A program made the translations under genes and the position numbers. Shown here piece by piece: positions 34,224 to 43,047 of a stretch of 64,000 nt of DNA. This DNA is from JAJDTQ01 sp963422385 (GTDB taxonomy: Bacteria > Desulfobacterota > Binatia > UBA9968 > JAJDTQ01). The stretch lies in contig OY729432.1 in the NCBI GenBank assembly GCA_963422385.1, positions 186,001-250,000 on the forward strand. Reading direction: 5' to 3'. Below the pieces are notes generated by a model that saw only the letters and a list, made by a program, of their open reading frames with translations, was not told the DNA's origin and searched no databases. Every line of letters begins with the position of its first letter. The first letter of the stretch is position 1.

Positions 34224-35467
34224 TTTTCCTCAGCGGGGCTCTCCTGCGCCAACTTTTTCCGCAGGGCATCCAGGTCGGGCTCCATGGGCTGCAACCGTTC
34301 CGGCGGCATGGCCACGCTGGCGACCTGCTTGAGGCCATGACCGGTCACGTTGCATACCACCATGTCGTCGGAGCGGATGACTCCCTGCCGGCGCAGCCGC
34401 ACGGCCGCGGCCAGGGAGGTGGCGGCGGACGGCTCCGCGAAGATGCCGGCCATGCGGCTCAGGAGACCCTGGGCTTCGAGGATCTCCTCGTCCGTCAGCG
34501 CCACGCCGCGGCCGCCGCTGGCCCGCACCGCGCGCAACGCCCGAAGCCCCAGCGCCCTTGGGTTGCCCACCCGGATGCTCTCGGCCACCGTGGCGCCCGC
34601 GGCCACCGGCTCCACGGTGGCCGCGCCGCTCTCCAACGCGGCGGCGATGGGGGCCGCGGCATCGCTCTGGGCCGCCACCAGCCTGGGGAACCGGTGCACC
34701 CAGCCGAGGCCGTGCAACTCCTGGTAACCCTTCCACATGGCCACCAGGCCCGCTCCTCCCGCGGTGGGGTGGATGATCCAATTGGGCACGTGCTCGTCCA
34801 GTTGATCGAACAGCTCGAAGGCGTAGGACTTCTTGCCCTCGTTGCGGTACGGGTTGGTGGACAGGCAATCGTACCAGCCGAACTCCCGTACAGCCTCGCG
34901 GTAAAACCAGCCCATGCCGTCAAGACCAGCGTCCACCATCACCACGACGGCGCCGCAGGCGTACGCCTGGGTCACCTTGGCCGCATCCGTGCCGACCGGC
35001 ACCATGACCACGCTGCGCAAGCCCGCGGCCGCGGCGTAGGCGGCCACCGACGCGGCAGCGTTGCCGGTGGACGGCACGGCCACGGTGTCAAAGCCCATCT
35101 CCACGGCTCGGGAGACGCCCACGCTGTTGCTGCGGTCCTTGAGGGAGCCCGAGGGCAGCAGCGTGTCGTTCTTGACGTAGAGCCGTTCCATCCCCAGGTG
35201 CTCGCCCAGCCGCCGGCAGCGGGTTAGTGGAGTATAGCCCTCGCCCAGGGACACCACCGAGCCACGGCTCTTCACCGGGAAGAAATCGAACCAACGCCAC
35301 AGCGTCGTATCGGTGCTGCCGCGGATGATCCGCACATCGGAGCGGGTGAGGTGCCCGAGGTCCATGCGGACCTCCAGCACGCTGCCGCAGGAGCCGCACG
35401 CGAAGGTGTCGTCGGTCACCGGCTCCCAGCCGCACTGCGGACAGCGTAACGCCGCGATCCTGCCCAT
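34220..35467 (-). CDS. thrC: Threonine synthase
   Basis: 415 residues. An N-terminal zinc ribbon (RCPQCGWEP...FACGSCGSV, two CxxC pairs) precedes the fold-type II PLP domain; the PLP lysine is in LPSGSLKDRSNSVGV (about 120), with VPSTGNAAASVAAYAA as phosphate-binding neighbourhood and IHPTAGGAGLVAMWKG downstream. It converts O-phosphohomoserine to threonine. The ribbon-containing form is typical of archaeal and many bacterial ThrC2 proteins. ATG at 35467 is seven bases beyond the stop of the FAD/Fe-S oxidase, so the two are in one transcript. Confidence 0.88.
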   Translation of the reverse strand: MGRIAALRCPQCGWEPVTDDTFACGSCGSVLEVRMDLGHLTRSDVRIIRGSTDTTLWRWFDFFPVKSRGSVVSLGEGYTPLTRCRRLGEHLGMERLYVKNDTLLPSGSLKDRSNSVGVSRAVEMGFDTVAVPSTGNAAASVAAYAAAAGLRSVVMVPVGTDAAKVTQAYACGAVVVMVDAGLDGMGWFYREAVREFGWYDCLSTNPYRNEGKKSYAFELFDQLDEHVPNWIIHPTAGGAGLVAMWKGYQELHGLGWVHRFPRLVAAQSDAAAPIAAALESGAATVEPVAAGATVAESIRVGNPRALGLRALRAVRASGGRGVALTDEEILEAQGLLSRMAGIFAEPSAATSLAAAVRLRRQGVIRSDDMVVCNVTGHGLKQVASVAMPPERLQPMEPDLDALRKKLAQESPAEEK

Positions 35468-35474
35468 GACCGCC

Positions 35475-38369
35475 TCAGACCCCGGCTTCCCGGGCGTCTT
35501 CCCACAGCACTTCCACGGGATGGAGCGCCCGGCGCCCGGTGAGATGCTCGATCTGCTGCCGGCAGGAGATCCCCGAAGCCACCACCCGTGCGTCCTCGGA
35601 CGCGGCCTCCACCGCCGGCACCAGACGGCGGCCGGCGATGGCCACCGAGACGTCGTAGTGCTCCTTCTCGAATCCGAAGGAGCCGGCCATGCCGCAGCAG
35701 CCGGAGTCCACTTCGCGAACCTCGTGACCGGCCTCCCGCAGCACGGAGACCGTCGGCGCCATGCCCACCAGCGCCTTCTGATGGCAATGACCATGCAGCA
35801 CCACCGGCGGCCTGGGGGCGTCGCCGTTCTTCAACGACCCCGTCACCTGCTCGTGCATCAACAGCTCCTCGATGAGCAGCGTCCGGCCCGCCACCAGGCG
35901 CGCCGGCTCGCTGCGCAGCATGTCGGGGTATTCGTCCCGGAGCGTCAGGATACAGGAAGGCTCCAGGCCCACCACCGGCACTCCCTGCTCCACGTGGGGC
36001 AGCAGCCGGGCGACGTTCCAGGCGGCGTAGTCCTTGGCCTCCTGCAACATTCCCTTGGAGATCATCGGCCGGCCGCAGCAGCGTCGGGGCACGGTCATCA
36101 CGCGGTAACCGAAATGCTCCAGCAGACGCGTGGCCGCCACCGCCACGCCGGGCGTGTTGTAGGTATTGAAGGTGTCGTGGAACAGAATCACCGAGCCGCG
36201 GGCGCCGCTGCCGGCGGCGGCGTGCTTCTTCCACCATCCCTCGAAGTTGTTGCGGGCGAAGCTCGGCAGCGGGCGCCGGCAGTCGATGCCCAGGAAACGG
36301 TCCATGATCCAGCGGTTCACGATGTTGCCGTTGACACGGTTCGCAAGGGGCGCCATCAGCGAGCCCCAGCGGCTCAGGGCGCCGATGCGACCGAACAGGC
36401 GGCTCCGCAGCGAGACCCCATGCACCCGTTGGTAGTGGTGCAGGAACTCGTACTTGAGCTTGGCCATGTCCACGTTGGAGGGGCATTCGGCCTTGCAGCC
36501 CTTGCACTCGAGGCAGAGGTCCAGCACCTCGTGGAGCCGTTCACCGGTGAACTCCGAGCGCGGCACCTTGCCGGACAGCACCGCGCGCAAGGCGGTGGCG
36601 CGCCCGCGGGTGGAGTGCCGCTCTTCCAGCGTGGCCATGTAGGACGGGCACATGGTGCCGCCCAGGGTCTTGCGGCAGGCGCCGGTGCCGTTGCACATCT
36701 CCACCGCCGCCACGAAGCCCCCCTGGTCGCTGAAGTCCAGCATGGTGTCGGGTTGCCAGGTCTTGTAGGAGGTGCCGTAACGGAGCGAATCCGTCATGGG
36801 GGGAGCGTCCACGATGTTGCCGGGATTCAGCAGATGGTGCGGGTCGAACAGGCGCTTGAGCTTGCGGAACTCCTGGTACAACTCGGGCCCGAAGAGCTTC
36901 TCGTTCAGGTGGCTCCGGGCCCGGCCGTCGCCGTGCTCGCCGGACATGGCGCCGCCGAACTCCATCACCAGGTCGGAGATCTCGCGGGAGATCTGCGTCA
37001 TCAACTCCACCTCGCCCGCATCCTTGAGGTTGATGAACGGGCGGATGTGCATGCAGCCCACGGAGCAGTGGCCGTAGTAGCCGGCGCGGACGCCGTGGCT
37101 GCCCAGGATCCCGCGGAAGCGCTTGATGAACTCCGGCAGTTTCACCGGGTCCACCGCGGTGTCCTCGACGAAGGCGATGGGTTTCTTCTCTCCCTTGACG
37201 CCCAGCAGCAGCCCGAGGCCGGCCTTGCGCACCCCCCAGATCTGCTGGACCTCCCGCGGCTCGTAGGCCAGGGAGGCGGCATAGCCCATGTGCTCGCGCT
37301 GGCGGAGCAACTCCAGCCTGTCGACCTTGTCGCGGACTTCCTCGGCGGTGTCGCCGTCGTACTCCACCATGAGGATGGCGTCGGGGTCGCCCTGGACGAA
37401 GCCCAACCGCTTGGACTGCTCGATGTTGCTGCGGGCCAGCTCCAGGATGGGCTTGTCGGTGAGTTCCATGGCGTAGGGGTTGGTCGCCAGGATATCTTCG
37501 GACACCGCCAGCGCGTCCTGGAGATCGTGGAAGTGGATGACGTCGAGGGCCGTGTGCCTGGGCTTGGGCACCAGGCGCATCTTCGCTTCCACCACGCAGG
37601 CGAGGGTGCCCTCGGATCCCACCACCAGGCGCGCGAGATTGAACGGCTGGTCCTTTGTGAACTCGTCCAGGTTGTAGCCCGAGACCCGCCGCATGAGCTT
37701 GGGATAGCGCTCCGCGATGAGCCCCCTGGCGGATTCCACCAGCGGCGGGAGCTGCCGGTAGATGCGGCTCTCCAGCCCCTTCCCCGCCTGCCTGGCCGCC
37801 AGCGCGTCGGGCGGGAGGTCGCGCAGCACCGCCTCGCTCCCGTCCGCCAGCAGCACCGTCAACTCCAGCACGTGGTCCAGGGTCTTGCCGTACACGATGG
37901 AATGGGCGCCTGCCGAGTTGTTTCCGATCATGCCGCCGATGGTGGCCCGGTTCGAAGTGGAGGTATCCGGGCCGAAGAGCATGCCCATGGGCGCCACGCG
38001 GGCGTTCAGGGCGTCCTGGACGAGCCCGGGCTGCACGCGGCACCAGGCTTCCTCCCGGTTCACCTCCAGCACCTGGTTCATGTACTTGGAGAAGTCCATG
38101 ACGATGGCGTGGCCTACGGTCTGGCCCCCCAGCGAGGTGCCGCCACCACGGGCCAGCACCGGCACCCGGTGCCGGTTGGCTACCTCGATGACCGCCTGGA
38201 CGTCGCCCTTGTGACGCGGAATGACCACGCCCACGGGCTCCACCTGGTAGATGGACGCGTCGGTGGCGTAGAGGAGCCGCGAGTAGGTATCGAACCGAAC
38301 CTCGCCATCCACACGCTTGCGTAGCTCGGCCTCGGTTTCCCGGTAATCCTGCAAGGCTTCACGCGCCAT
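35475..38369 (-). CDS. GlcD-type FAD oxidase fused to Fe-S/CCG domains
   Basis: 964 residues. Order of domains: PCMH-type FAD binding (about 40-270; LARGGGTSLGGQTVG, GMIGNNSAGAHSIVYG), FAD oxidase C (about 290-530; SGEHGDGRARS), a double 4Fe-4S ferredoxin segment (about 580-680; CNGTGACRKTLGGTMCPS, CLECKGCKAECPS) and two CCG motifs (RCCGRPM and SGCCGMAGSFG). This fusion of GlcD and GlcF-like parts oxidises 2-hydroxy acids such as D-lactate or D-2-hydroxyglutarate and passes electrons through Fe-S clusters. The YdiJ-like length (about 1000) agrees. Substrate is inferred. Confidence 0.9.
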   Translation of the reverse strand: MAREALQDYRETEAELRKRVDGEVRFDTYSRLLYATDASIYQVEPVGVVIPRHKGDVQAVIEVANRHRVPVLARGGGTSLGGQTVGHAIVMDFSKYMNQVLEVNREEAWCRVQPGLVQDALNARVAPMGMLFGPDTSTSNRATIGGMIGNNSAGAHSIVYGKTLDHVLELTVLLADGSEAVLRDLPPDALAARQAGKGLESRIYRQLPPLVESARGLIAERYPKLMRRVSGYNLDEFTKDQPFNLARLVVGSEGTLACVVEAKMRLVPKPRHTALDVIHFHDLQDALAVSEDILATNPYAMELTDKPILELARSNIEQSKRLGFVQGDPDAILMVEYDGDTAEEVRDKVDRLELLRQREHMGYAASLAYEPREVQQIWGVRKAGLGLLLGVKGEKKPIAFVEDTAVDPVKLPEFIKRFRGILGSHGVRAGYYGHCSVGCMHIRPFINLKDAGEVELMTQISREISDLVMEFGGAMSGEHGDGRARSHLNEKLFGPELYQEFRKLKRLFDPHHLLNPGNIVDAPPMTDSLRYGTSYKTWQPDTMLDFSDQGGFVAAVEMCNGTGACRKTLGGTMCPSYMATLEERHSTRGRATALRAVLSGKVPRSEFTGERLHEVLDLCLECKGCKAECPSNVDMAKLKYEFLHHYQRVHGVSLRSRLFGRIGALSRWGSLMAPLANRVNGNIVNRWIMDRFLGIDCRRPLPSFARNNFEGWWKKHAAAGSGARGSVILFHDTFNTYNTPGVAVAATRLLEHFGYRVMTVPRRCCGRPMISKGMLQEAKDYAAWNVARLLPHVEQGVPVVGLEPSCILTLRDEYPDMLRSEPARLVAGRTLLIEELLMHEQVTGSLKNGDAPRPPVVLHGHCHQKALVGMAPTVSVLREAGHEVREVDSGCCGMAGSFGFEKEHYDVSVAIAGRRLVPAVEAASEDARVVASGISCRQQIEHLTGRRALHPVEVLWEDAREAGV

Positions 38370-38448
38370 TGAAAATTCTCCTCTCGGTCACCCTATCACG
38401 AATCGGGTGACGATGCCCGGACCCGTCCTTTCCGCGAGGCGCCATGGT

Positions 38449-38476
38449 GTAGGGATGGGTTTCGAACCCGCCCGCC
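38449..38476. repeat. REP-like palindrome, copy 3
   Basis: GTAGGGATGGGTTTCGAACC followed by CGCCCGCC: the reverse-orientation version of the repeat at 775-799, with a mismatch in the left arm. It lies 16 bases before the MITE. Confidence 0.6.
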
Positions 38477-38492
38477 GGGCAGGAGACGACAC

Positions 38493-38655
38493 TAGTGTCG
38501 TGTCCCGTAAATACGCAAGACAAGGTGCGCAGGATTTCTTGTCGTCGGCAAGGCGCGATGACGAGCAGTGGCCAATACCACGCGAGAAAGAGCAACGCAG
38601 CCGACGGCAATAAAGACCCGTATATTATCTTGCGTATTTACGGGACACGACACTA
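38493..38655. mobile_element. 163-bp MITE, copy 2 (perfect 28-bp inverted ends)
   Basis: Begins TAGTGTCGTGTCCCGTAAAT and ends with the exact reverse complement; the 28 outermost bases pair perfectly. The interior differs from copy 1 at only a handful of positions and codes for nothing. It is flanked by TA-containing sequence ACTAG on both sides. The perfect ends suggest more recent movement than copy 1. Confidence 0.85.
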
Positions 38656-38789
38656 GCATGGACGGCGCGGAGTGGCCACGGCGTCACAGGGAACTGACTC
38701 CACGTCACGAAAGCGTTCCGCCATGCAGACAGACTATAGCGATTCGCATTGATGACAGTACGTCGTTCCATGCGCCCGGGGAGAAACCC

Positions 38790-39179
38790 ATGAACAAACC
38801 TCAGGTTATCGTTGATGAAGCAGGCCAGCCTGCATACGCGGTCATCCCGTGGCGGGAGTACAAACGACTGGCATCCATTGACAGCGACGGGGCAATGACG
38901 GACGAGGAACTCCACGATCTCGCCAAGGCGGCCGGAGGTGAGTCCTTCCCCGCTGCCGTGGTCGATCGTCTTCTGGCGGGAGAAAACCCCATTAGGGTGT
39001 ACCGGGACCATCGCGGCCTGACCCGGAAGCAGCTGGCCGCCGCCACGAGCATCAATCCCGTGTACCTGTCGCAGATCGAGACAGGCAAACGTAGCGGCTC
39101 TGCAAAAACCCTTGTCTCAATCGCCAACGCCTTGGACGTTGAGGTCGATGATCCGGTTCGAGTTGCCACTGGAGTTTGA
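38790..39179 (+). CDS. Xre-family HTH antitoxin-like protein
   Basis: 129 residues. The N-terminal part (QVIVDEAGQPAYAVIPWREYKRL) resembles the Phd-like lead of HTH antitoxins; the C-terminal Xre HTH (about 70-120) reads NPIRVYRDHRGLTRKQLAAA, then INPVYLSQIETGKRSGSAKTL. Proteins of this build are antitoxins of RelE/HigB-like toxins. Here the only toxin candidate nearby lies on the opposite strand, ending 22 bases away, so they cannot be a normal operon. The ATG at 38790 follows GGGGAGAAACC. Confidence 0.82.
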   Translation: MNKPQVIVDEAGQPAYAVIPWREYKRLASIDSDGAMTDEELHDLAKAAGGESFPAAVVDRLLAGENPIRVYRDHRGLTRKQLAAATSINPVYLSQIETGKRSGSAKTLVSIANALDVEVDDPVRVATGV

Positions 39180-39201
39180 CCTCCCCTCCTGTCGTCGTGC
39201 T

Positions 39202-39456
39202 TCAATCCCCATGAACATCCCCACGCGGACCAATTCGTAGAACGTTGATCCGGAGCGCTGTGTCATCACGCTCGAAAATCACTCGGCGTCCGCCCACACG
39301 CAGACGAAATCCGGGGCGGTCCGTCAGACCAACCACATCAACGTCTCGACGGCCGGGATCCTCGGCCAGCTTCGAGAGTTGATCGCGAATTCCTCTGTGC
39401 CTCATGTAGTGGCATAGCGCGCAAGGCGCCTGTTTCTGGAAGGTAATCCGGTACAT
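39202..39456 (-). CDS. RelE/ParE-superfamily toxin-like protein
   Basis: 84 residues with the RelE-fold pattern: MYRITFQKQAP..., central LSKLAEDPGRRDVDVVGLTD, then FRLRVGGRRVIFERDDTALRINVLRIGPRGDV. The arginines of the last two strands match mRNA-interferase-type members. The N-terminal segment has two Cys and an HY-MRHRG stretch instead of the usual helix. It is convergent with the Xre gene, and no antitoxin is upstream on its own strand. Confidence 0.75.
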   Translation of the reverse strand: MYRITFQKQAPCALCHYMRHRGIRDQLSKLAEDPGRRDVDVVGLTDRPGFRLRVGGRRVIFERDDTALRINVLRIGPRGDVHGD

Positions 39457-39510
39457 TCGAGAGCCTCCATGGATCGTTACCCCAGGGAGGTTGTAACGTG
39501 TTTAATAATT

Positions 39511-39532
39511 GGCGGGTTTCAAGCCCGCCCGC
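39511..39532. repeat. REP-like palindrome, copy 4
   Basis: GGCGGGTTTCAAGCCCGCC: near-perfect inverted repeat of the same family as 775-799. It overlaps the last codons of the uracil-DNA glycosylase gene. Confidence 0.65.
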
Positions 39533-40244
39533 AACCGTCGTCCAGCAGCGTCCGGGCCATGCCGAAGACGCCGTGGAACATGGTCGCGGTGAGCTTGCCG
39601 GTGAAGGTGTTCTGCTGGCTGGGGTGGTACGATCCCAGCAGGGTCAGGCCGTTGTCGAGTTCGTGGCGGCTTCCGTGGCCGAACTTCGGGCGCGGCCGGG
39701 GGAGTGTCCGGCCTGCGTCCACCGCCGCCTTGAGGTAGGAGTCGAAGGCGATCTTTCCCAGGGCGATGACCACCCGGAGATGCCGGAACAAGCCAAGCTC
39801 GCGGACCAGATAGCCGCGGCAGTTGTGGAACTCGTCAAGAGCGGGCTTGTTGGCGGGCGGCGCGCAGCGCACGGCGGCGGAGATGTAGCAGTCCGTGAGC
39901 TCCAGGCCGTCGTCCCGGTCCACCGACTCGGCCTGGTTGGCGAAACCGTGCTCGAACAGAGCCCGGTACAGCCAGTCTCCGCTGCGGTCTCCGGTGAACA
40001 TCCGGCCGGTGCGGTTGCCGCCGTGGGCCGCGGGCGCGAGCCCCACGATGAAGAGCCGCGCGGCGCCGTCGCCGAAGCCGGGCAAAGGCCGGCCCCAATA
40101 GCCGGATCCGTGATAGCGCCGCGGCGGATTGGCCGCGGCCTCGGCCCGCCAGGCAACCAGCCGGGGACACTTCCGGCACCGGATCACCGCCCGGTTGACA
40201 CGCGCCAGGGAGTCCCGTTCCATAGGCCTCCCGGCATAGCGCAT
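39519..40244 (-). CDS. Family 5 uracil-DNA glycosylase (UdgB-like)
   Basis: 241 residues with the family 4/5 [4Fe-4S] cysteines, CRKCPRLVAWR at the N-terminus and later C residues in TDCYISAAVRCAPP and FHNCRGYL. Motif A is FIVGLAPAAHGGNRTGRMFTGDRSG; the alanine in GLAPAAHG is the UdgB feature replacing the family 4 Glu. The C-terminal motif is GSYHPSQQNTFTGKL. It excises uracil and related lesions from DNA. A second ATG seven codons downstream (40223) is an alternative start. The gene stands alone. Confidence 0.87.
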   Translation of the reverse strand: MRYAGRPMERDSLARVNRAVIRCRKCPRLVAWRAEAAANPPRRYHGSGYWGRPLPGFGDGAARLFIVGLAPAAHGGNRTGRMFTGDRSGDWLYRALFEHGFANQAESVDRDDGLELTDCYISAAVRCAPPANKPALDEFHNCRGYLVRELGLFRHLRVVIALGKIAFDSYLKAAVDAGRTLPRPRPKFGHGSRHELDNGLTLLGSYHPSQQNTFTGKLTATMFHGVFGMARTLLDDGCGRA

Positions 40245-40412
40245 CGGTCGCCCGCGTGCTACCGCGGGCGCTCTCGTCCAGGGCTGAGGGCGTACCGCCG
40301 CAGGGCCGCGGAGGCGCTGGAAAGCGACCTTGACGCGTCGGAGAGGGTTTTGCTATACCCCTTGAAATGAAAGGGATTTGCGTGCCACTCGTCGAAGAAA
40401 AGGGGATGCCCA

Positions 40413-42026
40413 GTGCCGGAATTTGATGTGCTTGTTATTGGTGGAGGCGCTTCCGGTCTACGCGCGGCCATTGCCGCCAAGCGGGCCGGAGCCTCGGTGG
40501 CGATGCTGAGCAAGGTCCACCCGCTGCGAACCAATTCGGCGCTGTCGCCGGGTGGTCTGAACGCGCCGCTGGGAAGCGACGACTCCGCGGAAAAGTTCGC
40601 CCGTGATATCAAGAACGCCGGCGACGGCCTGTGCGACACCGAGGCCGTGGACATAATGGCGTCGGACGCGGCACGAGAAGTTGTCTGGCTCGAGCGCGTC
40701 GGCGTGCCCTTCAACCGCGACGCCGACGGCCGCATCGACCGCCGCCCGTTGGGCGCCGGCAACGTCCATCGCGCCGCCTACGCGGACGACCGCACCGGAC
40801 ACATGGTCCTGCACGTACTGCACGAACAGTTCCAGAGAGAGGACATCCCGTGCTTCCGGGAGTGGTTCGTCACGTCACTGATCCAGGATGGCGGGGCCTG
40901 CACCGGGGCCGTGGCCCTGGGGCACCGAAGCGGTCAGTTGGAGACCTTCGGGGCGGGCGCGGTCATCCTCGCCACGGGCGGTTCCACCCGGTTGTACCGT
41001 CCGTGCACCGCGGCCGCGGGCACCACCGGCGACGGCCTGATGCTGGCTTACGACCTCGGCGTGGGACTGGTGGACCTGGAGATGGTGCAGTTCCATCCAA
41101 CGGTGTACAGCGCCGCCCAGACGGTGCTCATCAGCGAGGCGACCCTGAGCGAGGGAGCGCGGCTCGTGAACGCCGGCGGCGACCCGCTGCTGGACGCCGC
41201 CGGGCTCTCCAGGGCGCAGCTCGCGGCGGAGATCCACAAGGCCGGCCGGAACGGCGACGGGCCGGTGTCCCTCGATCTCCGGCCGGTGGAGAACCTGACT
41301 TCCCGCTTTCCGGCGGCCGCCGAGCTGGTCAAGGTCATGGCCGGGCTCGACGTCACCAGGGATCCGGTTCCCGTGCAGCCGGTGGCGCACCGACCCATGG
41401 GCGGCATCGAGACCAACGCCGCCGGGGAAACCTCGGTGGCCGGGCTCTACGCCGTGGGTGAATGCGCCCACAACGGGCTTAACGGCGCCGCCCGCCTCCC
41501 GGGCAACACCCTCACCGAAGCGGTGGTGTTCGGCAAGCGGGTCGGAGAAGCGGCGGCGGGCCACGCCAAGGCGGCGGGCGCCAGGGACGGGGACGGATCC
41601 GGGGCCTCCGCGGACGGTGAACGGCTCAGCGGGATTACCTCGGGGAGATCCACCGACGACACCATGGGCGCCATCCATCGGGAGCTCGGGGAACTGATGA
41701 ACGCCAACCTGGGGGTGGCGCGGACGGAAGCCGGGCTGGCCGAGGCCCGGGAAAAGATCGGCGCGCTGCAGCAACGCCACGCCGCGCTTCGGGTCAACAA
41801 CAAGTCGCGGATCTACAACTACGCACTCACGGGCTACATCGAGCTGGGCAACCTGCTGAAACTGGCCGAGGCCACGGCCTTGGCCGCCCGCGGCCGCGCC
41901 GAGAGCCGCGGCGCCCATCTCAGGAGCGATCATCCGGAAAAAGACGATTCGAAATGGAAGGCCCACACCGTGGTGCGTTCTCAGGACGGCGCACCGAAGC
42001 TCGATACCCGAGCGGTATCGGCATAA
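40413..42026 (+). CDS. Sdh/Frd-like flavoprotein of set 1, catalytic Arg missing
   Basis: 537 residues of the fumarate reductase/succinate dehydrogenase flavoprotein family: DVLVIGGGASGLRAAIAAKRAG (FAD site), SPGGLNAPLG, ILATGGSTRLY, VQFHPTVYS, HRPMGGIETN, GLYAVGECAHNGLNGAARLPGN. The His that binds FAD covalently in SdhA is replaced by Asn (RTNSALSPGG), so FAD is probably non-covalent. The loop EATLSEGARLVN has Leu where SdhA, FrdA and NadB keep the proton-donating Arg. The C-terminal helix bundle is shortened. It heads a seven-gene operon (GTG start at 40413). It is likely cytosolic and its substrate may not be fumarate or succinate. Confidence 0.82.
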   Translation: MPEFDVLVIGGGASGLRAAIAAKRAGASVAMLSKVHPLRTNSALSPGGLNAPLGSDDSAEKFARDIKNAGDGLCDTEAVDIMASDAAREVVWLERVGVPFNRDADGRIDRRPLGAGNVHRAAYADDRTGHMVLHVLHEQFQREDIPCFREWFVTSLIQDGGACTGAVALGHRSGQLETFGAGAVILATGGSTRLYRPCTAAAGTTGDGLMLAYDLGVGLVDLEMVQFHPTVYSAAQTVLISEATLSEGARLVNAGGDPLLDAAGLSRAQLAAEIHKAGRNGDGPVSLDLRPVENLTSRFPAAAELVKVMAGLDVTRDPVPVQPVAHRPMGGIETNAAGETSVAGLYAVGECAHNGLNGAARLPGNTLTEAVVFGKRVGEAAAGHAKAAGARDGDGSGASADGERLSGITSGRSTDDTMGAIHRELGELMNANLGVARTEAGLAEAREKIGALQQRHAALRVNNKSRIYNYALTGYIELGNLLKLAEATALAARGRAESRGAHLRSDHPEKDDSKWKAHTVVRSQDGAPKLDTRAVSA

Positions 42027-42062
42027 GAGCGGACGCCGCGGCCTCACCCCGTGGACGGGGTG
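42002..42062. promoter_or_regulatory. Two tandem hairpins between set 1 flavoprotein and Fe-S genes
   Basis: CGATACC-cgag-CGGTATCG at 42002-42020 is inside the last codons of the flavoprotein gene. CACCCCGT-gg-ACGGGGTG at 42045-42062 lies in the 64-base spacer, before AAGGAG and the next ATG. Without a T-run they are not classical terminators; they could be mRNA processing or stability elements that set subunit ratios. Confidence 0.4.
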
Positions 42063-42090
42063 GGGAGACGGCGCCAGCCAAGGAGAAGCC

Positions 42091-43047
42091 ATGGAAGTCA
42101 CCTACAAGGTCCATCGCAAGGACCCGGAAAACGGCGGCGAATCGAGCTACTCGACCTACCAGGTGGATCTGCCCGAGGACGCCACGGTCCTGGACGGGCT
42201 CCAGAAGATCCGGGACGAGCAGGATGACTCCCTGGCTTTCCGGGCTTCCTGCTGCCAAGGCTATTGCGGCGAGTGCGCGGTACGGATCAACTACAAGGCC
42301 CAGTTCACCTGCACCACCAAGGTCGCCGCGGTCACCAGGAAGAGTCCGGAAATCCTGTGCGACCCGGTGCGCAACATCCCGGTGATCAAGGACCTGGTGT
42401 TCGACATGGACAGGTTCACCTGGGACAAGATGGCCGCCATGAAGCCGTGGATGGAACCGGACGACGAGTTCGCACCGACGGAGAACCTGGTTCCCGAGTC
42501 GGAGATGGCGGAAGTGCGCAAGACCATGAGCTGCTACCAGTGCGGCCTGTGCGATGAGGGATGCGCGGTGCTGCCGGTGGACTTCAACTTCCTCGGACCC
42601 GCCGCCCTGGTCAAGGGCTACCGCTTCGTGATGGACCCGCGGGAGACGGGAGCGAAAATGGATGCCCGCATGAAGGTGGTGGAGCAGCCCAAGGGGTTGT
42701 GGGACTGCGTCCACTGCTACGAGGCCAACGGCAAATGCCCGCGCGGGCTTGCACCGTCCAGCAAGATCATGGATGTGCGGGACGTGGCCTTCAAGGAGGG
42801 CATCACCCACGACAAGGTGGCGAGGCATCACGCGAGCTTCATCAACTCGGTGAAGCAGACCGGCTGGCTCGACGAGCGCAAGCTGGCCATGGAGACCGAG
42901 GGCCTGACCAACGTGACCGGACTGATGAAGCTCCTGCCCACCGCGGTGAGAGCGTTGCGGAGAGGGAAGATGCCCGGCCGTCACGAGAAACGCCCGGGGG
43001 CCGACCAGATCAGGCGCATTCTCGAGAAAGCGGAGGATTCCAAGTGA
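42091..43047 (+). CDS. Sdh/Frd-like iron-sulfur subunit, set 1
   Basis: 318 residues. An N-terminal [2Fe-2S] plant-type ferredoxin domain has CCQGYCGECAVRINYKAQFTC (about 55-75), and a C-terminal bis-cluster domain has CYQCGLCDEGC (about 149-159) and CVHCYEANGKCPRG (about 208-221). The extended C-terminal 80 residues and the Cys spacing resemble TfrB/SdhB of the CCG-linked class. It should carry electrons between the set 1 flavoprotein and the CCG-domain protein. Its stop overlaps the next start (GTGA at 43044-43047). Confidence 0.87.
   Translation: MEVTYKVHRKDPENGGESSYSTYQVDLPEDATVLDGLQKIRDEQDDSLAFRASCCQGYCGECAVRINYKAQFTCTTKVAAVTRKSPEILCDPVRNIPVIKDLVFDMDRFTWDKMAAMKPWMEPDDEFAPTENLVPESEMAEVRKTMSCYQCGLCDEGCAVLPVDFNFLGPAALVKGYRFVMDPRETGAKMDARMKVVEQPKGLWDCVHCYEANGKCPRGLAPSSKIMDVRDVAFKEGITHDKVARHHASFINSVKQTGWLDERKLAMETEGLTNVTGLMKLLPTAVRALRRGKMPGRHEKRPGADQIRRILEKAEDSK

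Larger units (their letters stand above)
38370..38789. other. Repeat-filled intergenic region
   Basis: Holds REP-like copy 3 (38449-38476) and the second full MITE (38493-38655). The rest, 38656-38789, shows no gene; a weak AAACC-ATG context belongs to the Xre gene. It divides the catabolic genes from a toxin-antitoxin-like pair. Confidence 0.6.

Noticed and set aside
35313..38324. A 1003-codon + strand frame opposite the FAD/Fe-S oxidase
   Set aside because: Shadow frame rich in His, Gln, Gly and Val; the minus-strand oxidase has all catalytic motifs.
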